From Vibrio sp. 14G-20 (lineage in GTDB: Bacteria > Pseudomonadota > Gammaproteobacteria > Enterobacterales > Vibrionaceae), in contig NZ_JAPHPW010000022.1 in NCBI RefSeq assembly GCF_026241515.1, forward strand, positions 1-64,000: a DNA stretch of 64,000 nucleotides, given 5' to 3'. A program made the translations under genes and the position numbers. Positions 1-7,079 of this stretch are shown here, in pieces (within the stretch, counting starts at the first letter, position 1; each line of letters starts with the position of its first letter). The notes below the pieces were generated by a model. It saw only the letters and a program-made list of their open reading frames with translations. It made no database searches and was not told the origin of the DNA.

Positions 1-213
1 TATTCATCAACGAGTGCCCACACAGATTGATAGGTTTAAATTGTTAAAGAGCTTTGCTTATCGAAACTTTCTTTTTACAAAGAAACCCTTGAAAGCGGAC
101 GTGAATTCTAGCGATTTAATCTTAAGTGTCAAACACTTTTTAAAATTAATTTCTTTCGAACTTTCCGTCTTACTGATTACCGATGAAGCCTTGTGGCGTC
201 TGCCGTGTCAGTG
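1..213 (-). other. Leader of an rRNA operon; 16S gene lies off the left edge
   Basis: Read on the minus strand, this stretch carries an rrn antitermination boxA (GCTCTTTAACAATTTAAACC, 33-52), followed by AATCTGTGTGGGCACTCG, the sequence typical just before 16S rRNA in gamma-proteobacteria. A strong promoter sits immediately upstream (221-248). Together these mark the 5' leader of a leftward rRNA operon whose mature 16S begins beyond base 1. The same boxA block also occurs in 16S-23S spacers, but the adjacent promoter favours the leader. Confidence 0.85.
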
Positions 214-220
214 AGGCGGC

Positions 221-280
221 ATTATAGAGATCATCGTAAACATGGCAACCCATTTTTTGATAAAAATTCAAAAAAGTTGC
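221..280 (-). promoter_or_regulatory. rRNA operon promoter (P1-like) with UP element
   Basis: On the minus strand there is a -35 box TTGCCA (243-248), a 16-bp spacer and a perfect -10 TATAAT (221-226), followed by a GC-rich discriminator (GCCGCCTCAC). Upstream lies an A/T-rich tract (about 252-280) with the look of an UP element. The 16-bp spacer and GC discriminator are standard for stringently controlled, growth-rate-controlled rRNA promoters. Initiation is expected near 214. Confidence 0.85.
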
Positions 281-349
281 TTAAGCGTCTACTTTTACGT
301 CAAAACCCTCTTTCATAGGCCAAAGTTAATACAATCAAGAGCATATAAC

Positions 350-874
350 TTAGAATTTCGCGACTAAATCTTTCGAAAATGCCTTTATATCCAGTTCGAT
401 ACTCCACTTTTCACTCAGCTCCACTATGTTATCTAGCGATTGCTGAACCGTTTTTATCGTCAATGTATTGTTATCTAGGTCATATACTTGTTTTTGCGTA
501 GTGTAATAGAAGTAAAGGATCGTCAGTGCTTCTCGATCGCCTTGCTCAGCTTTCGGTTGAATACGCTTGAGCTTGCGATAGATTTGATTGTGAGTTTGTT
601 TAAGGTTCCACACATAAAGTGCTTCCTTAAAGTAATCATGCCCTTTCACACGACTCGCGATAAAGGCATTCAGTGCGACTGATAAAATCACCCCGAGTAC
701 ATTCAAATGGAAATTGCCTGTCGCTTCCCCACTAATAGACCCAGCTGAACCAAAAAGTTCAATCAGAATGCTACCGAATACGATAGCAAACAAGGCGAGT
801 GACCCAACTAACGAAACCAACAGCAGGTTCATCTTCTTTCTATATTCTTCTTTATTAATCTTCTGTAACTTCAT
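350..874 (-). CDS. DUF3087 family membrane protein
   Basis: A 174-residue protein with two hydrophobic segments near the N-terminus (about 17-42 and 55-72) and a charged, helical C-terminal half. The N-terminus (MKLQKINKEEYRKKMN) and the DNNT...VQQSLDNI pattern near the end match the DUF3087 family as I remember it from vibrios; its function is unknown. The start is supported by AAGGAAG seven bases upstream of the ATG. It stands alone between the rRNA promoter and a MITE-like repeat, so context gives no clue to its role. Confidence 0.8.
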   Translation of the reverse strand: MKLQKINKEEYRKKMNLLLVSLVGSLALFAIVFGSILIELFGSAGSISGEATGNFHLNVLGVILSVALNAFIASRVKGHDYFKEALYVWNLKQTHNQIYRKLKRIQPKAEQGDREALTILYFYYTTQKQVYDLDNNTLTIKTVQQSLDNIVELSEKWSIELDIKAFSKDLVAKF

Positions 875-892
875 CGACTACTTCCTTATACA

Positions 893-1054
893 ATACCAAT
901 CGTAGTAAATAACTGGTCATCCTAGCTGGTTAAAACGCTCTATAACTGCGTTAGAAATTTTGATTGTAGAATTACTACTTATCGAAAATTTCCGCCTTGT
1001 TCTTAAGCCTTTTTCCTGCGCTATTTATGATCACTTACTTACTGTGATTGGTAT
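893..1054. repeat. MITE-like intergenic repeat with terminal inverted repeats
   Basis: A 162-bp element bounded by ATACCAATC and GATTGGTAT. The ends pair over about 28 nt with six mismatches (893-920 against 1027-1054). Inside is a second dyad, GAAATTTT (954-961) against AAAATTTC (985-992), so the whole can fold into a long hairpin. It has no coding capacity and no convincing target-site duplication. I have a memory of very similar sequence dispersed in Splendidus-clade vibrios; no second copy was noticed in this window. Confidence 0.7.
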
Positions 1055-1293
1055 AAGTCACCTAATAATTTGCGCATACTATCTATGTAAACCTTGCTTC
1101 GCTTCAACCCTTACCATCTTGTAATGTGGTCATTCTCTATTTAATACGCAGAGTTCTTCTGGTTGGCGCTATACACAACTCTATTTGACTTCATTAATAG
1201 AAAAGAGTTACATACCGTCACAATTTTGGTTATTCATCAATTCATGTTGATAAAGTCCGTTTCGCTTTATCACATACTGACAAGGTACATTCC

Positions 1294-1893
1294 ATGCGTT
1301 CATTTGTATTACGCGCTCGCGCAGCCCCTACAGAGAGCAAACTTATCTTAGAAGGTGTTGGGCAAGATGCTCATACTGAGATTCTGGCTCATACTCTGAT
1401 GAACACGATCTTCGTTGCTCAATCTCACCGTGAGAATGTCACCGTGCACCTTGTGCTAGAGAGTACTAAAGACTTTTCACGTACCATTACATTCGATTCA
1501 AATGAAATCACCAACATTGGTGGCTTTCATGAATCTGCACTGTTATCTGCGGTAGTAAGAGCGGTTGACGCTTCTCAAGGCATGACAAAAGAACAGACAC
1601 GTCAGGTAGAACCGGGCATCACTGTCCGTACCATGAGCTTTGAAAAGTTGGTCAAAGAACTGGCCGAAGACCACCAGCTGTACATGATGGATAAGAAAGG
1701 CGACTTTATCCGTGATGCAGAGATTGCGGAAAACCCATGTTTCCTTCTAACTGACCACATCCCTATGCCAAAGAAAAGCTACAACAGCTTAAAGCGTTTA
1801 GGAACAGAGAAAATCAGTTTAGGTCCGAACATGCTGTTCGCTTCTCAGTGTGTAGTGTTGATCAACAATGAGCTTGATATTCGCGGTTTCTAA
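1294..1893 (+). CDS. trmY: TrmY-family tRNA pseudouridine-54 N1-methyltransferase
   Basis: A 199-residue SPOUT-type methyltransferase. The start MRSFVLRARAAPT and the core GGFHESALLSAVVRAVD (about 73-89) are signatures of the TrmY/UPF0217 family, which in archaea methylates N1 of pseudouridine 54 in the tRNA T-loop using S-adenosylmethionine. Length agrees with the family (about 195-200). The start is favoured by AAGG eight bases upstream and the conserved N-terminus. Monocistronic, ending in a strong bidirectional terminator. Bacterial tRNAs normally carry m5U54, so the bacterial substrate is uncertain; the fold is confident, the exact target inferred. Confidence 0.85.
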   Translation: MRSFVLRARAAPTESKLILEGVGQDAHTEILAHTLMNTIFVAQSHRENVTVHLVLESTKDFSRTITFDSNEITNIGGFHESALLSAVVRAVDASQGMTKEQTRQVEPGITVRTMSFEKLVKELAEDHQLYMMDKKGDFIRDAEIAENPCFLLTDHIPMPKKSYNSLKRLGTEKISLGPNMLFASQCVVLINNELDIRGF

Positions 1894-1914
1894 CCTCCTA
1901 GCTAATTATCTAAA

Positions 1915-1948
1915 CAAAAAAAGAGCTCAATTATGTGAGCTCTTTTTT
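1915..1948. terminator. Bidirectional Rho-independent terminator
   Basis: Stem AAGAGCTCA (1921-1929) and TGAGCTCTT (1936-1944) with a 6-nt loop, flanked by A-run and T-run. It serves both trmY and the converging permease gene. Confidence 0.9.
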
Positions 1949-1994
1949 ATTATCGATGTCTTATTATCGATGGTGTTCTTGTAATCAGAACTGA

Positions 1995-3095
1995 TTAACC
2001 AAAGATGAAGCTGTATAGGAAACCTGCGCCCATCGCCATGCTTAGGATAACGAATAGGAATGCTGCAATCATTTGGTTTTTGAAGATTGATTTAAGCAGG
2101 ATAACTTCAGTCAAACTTGCACCTGCACTACCAATGATCAATGCCATTACCGAACCTAGCGCCATACCTTTTTGTACTAAAGCAGCACTTAGTGGGATTA
2201 CCGCTTCAGCACGAATGTACAGTGGAATACCAATCACAGCTGCTACAGGAATCGCATACCACATACCTTCACCAGCGTACTGTGCAATTAGGTCTGTAGG
2301 AATGAAGCCGTAGATGAATGAACCAATCGCGATACCCATCATTAGGTAAGGGAAAACTTGTTTGAAGTCTTTCCAAGTTGAGAACCAAATTCTCATCCAA
2401 CGGCTAGGCTCTTTCTTCTCTACGATTTCAGCAGTCGCGCTTCCATCCGTTGAGCAGCATGAAACAGTAACTTGTGGCTCTTCTTTTTTAGAATCGCAGC
2501 AAGATGTCTCTTTCGCCATTACTGGTGCAGGTTCACCACATGCACTTGTGCCACATGAAGATTCAGCTTTTACTGGTGCTGCTTTATTAGGAGCAGAGTC
2601 ACCGCAACTAGTACCACAACTTGAAGAAGAACCTGTTGACTCATACGCTTCTGCTTTTACGTAACGCTCAAAACCTAGCTTCTCTAGTGCGTAACCTGCC
2701 ACTACCGATACCGTCATTGCTACTAAGAAGTAGAACACAGCCACTTGCCAGCCAAACGTGATCACGAATAAACCAATGATCACAGGGTTCAATAGTGGGC
2801 TACCGAATAGGAACACCATCATTGGACCAAAACCCGCTCGTGCACGCAGCAATCCTTTTAAGAAAGGTATGGTCGAACATGAACAGAAAGGCGTAATCGC
2901 ACCCAGTAGCGCTGCAACCACATAGCCCTTACCGTTACGCGAACTCAGAATAGATTGAATCTTCTCTGGTGTAAGAAACTCTTGCAGAATCCCAACAATG
3001 TAGCTGATCGCCAAGAAAAGGATGATTAGCTCTACTGCTAAGAAAGCGAACATATCAAGTGCGTCTTTTAGCATTGTTAACATTTCATTGCTCAT
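1995..3095 (-). CDS. ArsP/YraQ-type permease with Cys-rich central linker
   Basis: A 366-residue inner-membrane permease (ArsP_1/DUF318, COG0701). The N-terminal half has about five membrane segments and the family motif TPFCSCSTIPFLKG; the C-terminal half repeats the fold (IPLYIRAEAVIPLSAAL, GSAGASLTEVILL). Between them, roughly residues 155-230, lies a hydrophilic linker with CGTSCG, CGTSACG, SCCDSKK and SCCS clusters, which looks able to bind soft metal or metalloid ions. Family members export organoarsenicals, but many have unknown substrates. The ATG at 3095 is preferred over the in-frame TTG at 3107 because GGAG lies six bases before it. It faces an ArsR repressor across shared operators. 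Confidence 0.85.
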   Translation of the reverse strand: MSNEMLTMLKDALDMFAFLAVELIILFLAISYIVGILQEFLTPEKIQSILSSRNGKGYVVAALLGAITPFCSCSTIPFLKGLLRARAGFGPMMVFLFGSPLLNPVIIGLFVITFGWQVAVFYFLVAMTVSVVAGYALEKLGFERYVKAEAYESTGSSSSCGTSCGDSAPNKAAPVKAESSCGTSACGEPAPVMAKETSCCDSKKEEPQVTVSCCSTDGSATAEIVEKKEPSRWMRIWFSTWKDFKQVFPYLMMGIAIGSFIYGFIPTDLIAQYAGEGMWYAIPVAAVIGIPLYIRAEAVIPLSAALVQKGMALGSVMALIIGSAGASLTEVILLKSIFKNQMIAAFLFVILSMAMGAGFLYSFIFG

Positions 3096-3154
3096 AATTA
3101 ACTCCAAACTGGATTGAAGGCCGGACTCTATGAGGAAAGTAATCAGCCCTTAAT

Positions 3155-3170
3155 TTCGAATATTCTCGAA
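3155..3170. promoter_or_regulatory. ArsR-type operator candidate 1
   Basis: Dyad TTCGA-N6-TCGAA, about 60 bp upstream of the permease start. It has the same arms and spacing as two further sites in this intergenic region, and its centre is exactly 50 bp from site 2. Confidence 0.65.
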
Positions 3171-3204
3171 TTATAGAAATATTTAGTAACAGATCAAGCT
3201 TTAT

Positions 3205-3220
3205 TTCGATAAAAATCGAA
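3205..3220. promoter_or_regulatory. ArsR-type operator candidate 2
   Basis: Dyad TTCGA-N6-TCGAA (TTCGAT-AAAA-ATCGAA when extended by one base each side), in the middle of the divergent permease/arsR intergenic region. Confidence 0.65.
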
Positions 3221-3291
3221 TTGAATTTCAAAAGAACGGATTTTCAATGACTTACATAATCACGCTTTTTACATTTGTATTTGGGATACAT

Positions 3292-3307
3292 TTCGACTAT
3301 TATCGAA
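3292..3307. promoter_or_regulatory. ArsR-type operator candidate 3
   Basis: Dyad TTCGA-N6-TCGAA, 21 bp before the arsR start codon, positioned to block arsR transcription (autorepression). Confidence 0.65.
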
Positions 3308-3328
3308 ATTAAATCTTGAGGAGTTAAT

Positions 3329-3625
3329 ATGAACTTAGAAGTCGTTGCGAAAGCACTTAAAGAGTTGGGACACCCTATCCGCCTAACTATCTATAAGAGT
3401 GTCGTTAAAGCTGGCTACCAAGGCATTGCAGTTGGCGGCCTACAAGAAGAGCTCGGTATCCCCGGTTCTACCTTGTCTCACCATATTTCAAGCCTAGCGT
3501 CGGCGGGGCTAATCAGCCAAAGACGTGAGGGAAGAACCTTATTCTGCGTGGCAGAGTATGAATGCCTAGAAGGCGTGATTGATTTCTTGCAAGACGAGTG
3601 CTGCGTGAATGAACAGTGCAACTAA
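3329..3625 (+). CDS. ArsR/SmtB-family transcriptional regulator
   Basis: A 98-residue winged-helix regulator. The region GHPIRLTIYKSV...LQEELGIPGSTLSHHISSLASAGLISQRREGR is the ArsR helix-turn-helix and wing (about residues 14-70). The C-terminus has Cys residues in DECCVNEQC, a possible metal- or metalloid-sensing patch. Start supported by GAGGAG before the ATG. It overlaps the next gene by 17 bp, so the two are translationally coupled. Three identical dyads upstream make it the obvious repressor of itself, of sigZ and of the divergent permease. Confidence 0.9.
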   Translation: MNLEVVAKALKELGHPIRLTIYKSVVKAGYQGIAVGGLQEELGIPGSTLSHHISSLASAGLISQRREGRTLFCVAEYECLEGVIDFLQDECCVNEQCN

Positions 3626-4208
3626 AGCACCTTTGAATAGGGCTTCTTTGGACTTAGAACAGGTTTGGGCTGAATACCAACAAGCGTTAAAGTCTTTTTT
3701 GCACTCTAAGGTCAACAACGCTGCTGACGTCGACGACTTGCTTCAAGAGATCTTGATTAAGACGTATCAGAACTTACACAAAGTCCAAGATGCAAGCAGT
3801 GTGAAATCGTGGCTATTCCAATTAGCTAATCACACGATCATCGACTTCTACCGTAAACATGCTCGCCAACAGCGTGACAGCCAAATTGATGCTGAAGATC
3901 TTTGGTTTGCCGATTTAGACCATGACTCTGAGTTTAAACAGAAGCTGTCGTTGTGTATTGAGCCGTTTATTCAGGCGCTACCAGAACAAAGTTCATCGCT
4001 ACTGCTTGCTGTTGATATCAAAGGCCAAAGCCAGAAAGAGATCGCAGAGGCACAAAACATAAGCTATTCAACGGTGAAGTCTCGCGTTCAGAAAAGTCGA
4101 GGGGATCTTAAGAACCTATTCGAACAATGCTGTGACTTGTCACTGGATAAGCAAGGCAATGTGATTGATTGTGAGCTTAAGTCGGACGCCGATTGCGGTA
4201 AGTGCTAA
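3609..4208 (+). CDS. sigZ: SigZ-like ECF sigma factor
   Basis: A 199-residue ECF-type sigma factor. Region 2 spans about 25-95 (NNAADVDDLLQEILIKTYQNL, SWLFQLANHTIIDFYRKH) and region 4 about 120-175 (ALPEQSSSLLLAVDIKGQSQKEIAEAQN, then the HTH SYSTVKSRVQKSRGDL). The tail carries CC, C and CGKC Cys residues, a pattern of SigZ-type proteins that suggests redox or metal sensing in place of an anti-sigma factor; none is encoded nearby. It overlaps arsR by 17 bp, so repression by ArsR would cap its level. Its target promoters are not apparent here. Confidence 0.85.
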   Translation: MNSATKAPLNRASLDLEQVWAEYQQALKSFLHSKVNNAADVDDLLQEILIKTYQNLHKVQDASSVKSWLFQLANHTIIDFYRKHARQQRDSQIDAEDLWFADLDHDSEFKQKLSLCIEPFIQALPEQSSSLLLAVDIKGQSQKEIAEAQNISYSTVKSRVQKSRGDLKNLFEQCCDLSLDKQGNVIDCELKSDADCGKC

Positions 4209-4252
4209 TAGAAGTACTGATAGTTATTAGCTCAAACCTCTTATTTAAATAG

Positions 4253-4287
4253 AACAAAGCCAGCAATTGATGCTGGCTTTGTTGTTT
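4253..4287 (+). terminator. Rho-independent terminator after sigZ
   Basis: Stem AACAAAGCCAGCA (4253-4265) and TGCTGGCTTTGTT (4271-4283) with loop ATTGA, then a T-rich tract. Confidence 0.85.
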
Positions 4288-4375
4288 TCATAATCTGTAA
4301 ATCACTTTGCTTAAGCTAGCCTAGTGTTTGAACGAACCAAGAGCTTGAGCAAACCTAGTACTCGTGCGAGCTTAG

Positions 4376-4990
4376 CTACGCCGCTTCCGCTTTAACGACT
4401 GGTTGATAGCGCCCCGGTTTATGGTTCATCGCCAAAATCAAGTTGGTGACAATTGCACCCAGTACAGACAACAGAACCAATGACACATCAACGATAAACA
4501 GTGACAACACAACAATCGTGCAGTCTAGTGCCATCTGAACCTTACCCGCACGAATTCCAAAACGTTCTTGTAGGAACAACGCCAGAATGTTGAAGCCACC
4601 CAAGCTCATCTTGTGACGGAAGATCACCAGCATGCCAGTACCAATTAAACCGCCGCCCAATAACGCTGCATACAATGCATGGATTTCAGCAATCTGAATC
4701 ACGTGATACAAATGATCCACGGCAAACGAAACAATCGAAACGGCAATAAAAGTATTGATAGTGAAGCGCCACCCCATACGAGCGACAGACAAAATATAGA
4801 AAGGTAAGTTAAGTGCGAAGAACACTTGACCAAAGCTCAAGTCTGTCACTTTAGTAATGAAGATAGCTAGACCAGCCGTGCCTCCGGTGAGCAGACCGAC
4901 CTGATTGAAAAAGATAACGCCGAGTGATACCAATGCGCTACCTAAGATCAGCGCCAGTAAGTTTTCGCGAAGGTTATGATCTTTATCCAT
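4376..4990 (-). CDS. YitT-family (DUF161) membrane protein
   Basis: A 204-residue integral membrane protein with five to six hydrophobic helices; GLLTGGTAGLAIFITK and MSLGGFNILALFLQERFGIRAGK are the two characteristic Gly-rich loops of the YitT/DUF161 family. Function is unknown in proteobacteria. The ATG at 4990 is preferred to the one at 5020 because GGGAGAG precedes it. It is shorter than Bacillus YitT proteins because the C-terminal DUF2179 domain is absent. An interrupted palindrome, GTTTCA-N7-TGAAAC (5024-5042), lies just upstream and may be an operator. Confidence 0.85.
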   Translation of the reverse strand: MDKDHNLRENLLALILGSALVSLGVIFFNQVGLLTGGTAGLAIFITKVTDLSFGQVFFALNLPFYILSVARMGWRFTINTFIAVSIVSFAVDHLYHVIQIAEIHALYAALLGGGLIGTGMLVIFRHKMSLGGFNILALFLQERFGIRAGKVQMALDCTIVVLSLFIVDVSLVLLSVLGAIVTNLILAMNHKPGRYQPVVKAEAA

Positions 4991-5020
4991 GTGAATGACT
5001 CTCCCTGAATCTTTTAACAT

Positions 5021-5399
5021 CGCGTTTCAGTCATGTTGAAACGATTTACGCCCAAATTTACGATGTTTAGCAGATAAGTCGAGCGAACAGCCGATCTTGC
5101 GAGGTGATTAGTTTGTATATTAGTTTTTACAGTTTTGTGAAATATCTCAATAAAGCAATCAGTTACGAACATGAAACTAAGTATCTATTCTGAATTACAC
5201 GCTTCTACTGTTGAATCAGTGAGCTTAGTGTTTTCCTATTTATTAGTCATGTTTCATCCCAATCCCATCGACGCATAAATCCATGCGTAGATCTATGCAT
5301 AAAACGCATAAACTAAATCACAAATGGTCATTTGATACATATCTCACTCGTCATTATGATGCGCGACTTCTTACAACATAGAGCGCATGTAAACACCTT
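5021..5399. other. Divergent intergenic region with GTTTCA and ATGCGT dyads
   Basis: About 380 bp without a gene between the YitT gene and the His-rich/MFS pair. It contains GTTTCA-N7-TGAAAC (5024-5042) and a cluster of related hexamers: ACGCAT-N6-ATGCGT (5271-5288), ATGCAT (5295-5300) and ACGCAT (5304-5309). The cluster lies 90-130 bp before the His-rich gene and may be a regulator site. Otherwise AT-rich with no other structure seen. Confidence 0.45.
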
Positions 5400-5627
5400 A
5401 TGTTTTCACAATCTCTTTTTGCCCAACTGGCCAGAATGACGTTATTCCTCGTCATTAGTTTGGTTATTGTGCATCACAGTCAGCCATTGATTGATCTCTT
5501 GGCTCAGCATGCCGTAAGCAGTGGGTGCCACCAGCAGTCAGGGCATGATCATTCTGGGCACGAACATCACCATGAGATGACTGACCAACACATGTCAGCG
5601 CAAGACCACTCACATCACCACCATTAA
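5400..5627 (+). CDS. Small membrane-anchored histidine-rich protein
   Basis: A 75-residue protein: one hydrophobic segment (about 12-27), then a hydrophilic tail (about 43-75) with GHDHSGHEHHHEM and a terminal SHHHH run, 15 His in all, plus one Cys. Such tails usually bind Ni, Zn, Cu or Co. No named family recognised. It ends 15 bp before the MFS gene on the same strand, so the two are probably cotranscribed and the peptide may sense or hold a metal for that transporter. The ribosome-binding site is weak, so the start is less certain than the frame. Confidence 0.65.
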   Translation: MFSQSLFAQLARMTLFLVISLVIVHHSQPLIDLLAQHAVSSGCHQQSGHDHSGHEHHHEMTDQHMSAQDHSHHHH

Positions 5628-5642
5628 TTTAAGAGTATTAGA

Positions 5643-6854
5643 ATGAGCATTTTCCGTTTTCCTTTACTGGTATGGCTTGGGATCGGCACACTTATTATCA
5701 GTCTAGGGATCAGACAATCATTCGGCATTTTCATGATGCCAATTTCAGAGCATTTCGGCACGGGTCGAGAGTTTTTCAGCTTCGCTATTGCTCTACAAAA
5801 CCTGTCGTTCGGTGTATTCCAACCTTTTGTTGGTATGGCCGCTGACAAGTGGGGAGCAAGACGCATCATTATTGCTGGCGCATGTGCTTACGGTTTGGGT
5901 TTACTTCTTACCTCAATTTCTACCGAATCAAGCATGCTTTACGTTTCATTGGGCGCACTGGTTGGTCTTGGACTAAGTGCAACAAGCTATGTGATTGTGT
6001 TGGGTGCTGTCGCGAAAGTAGTACCCGCAGAGCATGCCGCTAAAGCATTCGGCTTAACCACAGCTGCAGGTTCATTTGGTATGTTCGCAGTGATTCCGGG
6101 CGCGCAATACATGTTGAACGAGTTCGACTGGCAGAGTGCGATGCAAGTGTTTGGCGTATTGTGTTGCTTGATGATCTCTTTTGCACTGTTCATGCGTGCG
6201 CCAAAAGCGGCATCAAACAAACAGGCACAAGCAGAAGACAATCAAACATTGAAAGAAGCGTTGTCTGAAGCGTTCTCTAACAAAAGTTACTGGCTGATTC
6301 ATGCAGGCTTCTTTGTGTGTGGATTCCACGTGATGTTTATCGCAACGCACTTACCAAGTTACTTAGCAGACAAGAATTTACCTGCGAGCAGCGCAGCGAT
6401 GGCACTGGCTTATGTCGGTATCTTTAACATCTTCGGTTCTTACTTCTGGGGTGTAATGGGCGATAAGTTCAGCAAGCGTCATGTAATGTCGGCACTGTAT
6501 TTAGTGCGCACTGCGGTTATTGGCGCGTTTGTGACTCTACCAGTAACGGAATCAACCGCAGCTATCTTTGGTGCGGCCATTGGTTTCTGTTGGCTAGGTA
6601 CGGTTCCACTCACTTCAGGCTTAGTTCGCCAGATATTTGGTGCTCGTTACCTATCAACTTTGTATGGCTTGGTGTTCTTCACTCACCAAGTAGGTAGTTT
6701 CTTAGGTGCTTGGGTTGGTGGTCGTATTTACGATTACTACGGATCTTACGAGCCAATTTGGTGGTCGACGGTGGTATTGGCATTTGCAGCAGCGCTTATC
6801 CATTTACCAATCAATGACAAGCCGATTGAGCGCATCAAATTGGCAATGGCTTAA
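5643..6854 (+). CDS. MFS transporter
   Basis: A 403-residue major facilitator with about 12 membrane helices. The loop after TM2 reads GMAADKWGARR, matching the MFS motif G-x3-D-R/K-x-G-R-R, and a central hydrophilic loop (about 186-210) divides the two halves. The overall pattern resembles oxalate/formate- or monocarboxylate-type MFS proteins (OFA-like). The substrate cannot be read from the sequence. The upstream His-rich membrane peptide suggests metal or metal-chelate transport, but that is only inferred from context. Followed by a terminator-like structure. Confidence 0.85.
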   Translation: MSIFRFPLLVWLGIGTLIISLGIRQSFGIFMMPISEHFGTGREFFSFAIALQNLSFGVFQPFVGMAADKWGARRIIIAGACAYGLGLLLTSISTESSMLYVSLGALVGLGLSATSYVIVLGAVAKVVPAEHAAKAFGLTTAAGSFGMFAVIPGAQYMLNEFDWQSAMQVFGVLCCLMISFALFMRAPKAASNKQAQAEDNQTLKEALSEAFSNKSYWLIHAGFFVCGFHVMFIATHLPSYLADKNLPASSAAMALAYVGIFNIFGSYFWGVMGDKFSKRHVMSALYLVRTAVIGAFVTLPVTESTAAIFGAAIGFCWLGTVPLTSGLVRQIFGARYLSTLYGLVFFTHQVGSFLGAWVGGRIYDYYGSYEPIWWSTVVLAFAAALIHLPINDKPIERIKLAMA

Positions 6855-6908
6855 CATTTAACGCTGACTCCCCCCACCAGCGAAAATCGATAAGCAATCC
6901 AATAAGAT

Positions 6909-6956
6909 AGTGGATATTGAAAGGAGCACATCCTGAGATATTCACTCTCTTTTTTA
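6909..6956 (+). terminator. Probable terminator after the MFS gene
   Basis: AGTGGATAT (6909-6917) pairs with ATATTCACT (6938-6946) with one wobble, an inner AGGA/TCCT stem, then a TTTTTT run. Confidence 0.6.
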
Positions 6957-7079
6957 TTGGCCGTTGAAATCGAAATTATAACTAGCGAAACTTGCATAAA
7001 CCTCACTGAATAATAAGACTATTCCTGCTGTTTTACTTTATAGTATTCGTTCGCTCCTTTAGAACTTATCCGCAGGCTT

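Noticed and set aside
14-214. 66-codon open frame on the + strand at the left edge
   Set aside because: It runs antisense through the rRNA leader, boxA and promoter; no ribosome-binding site.
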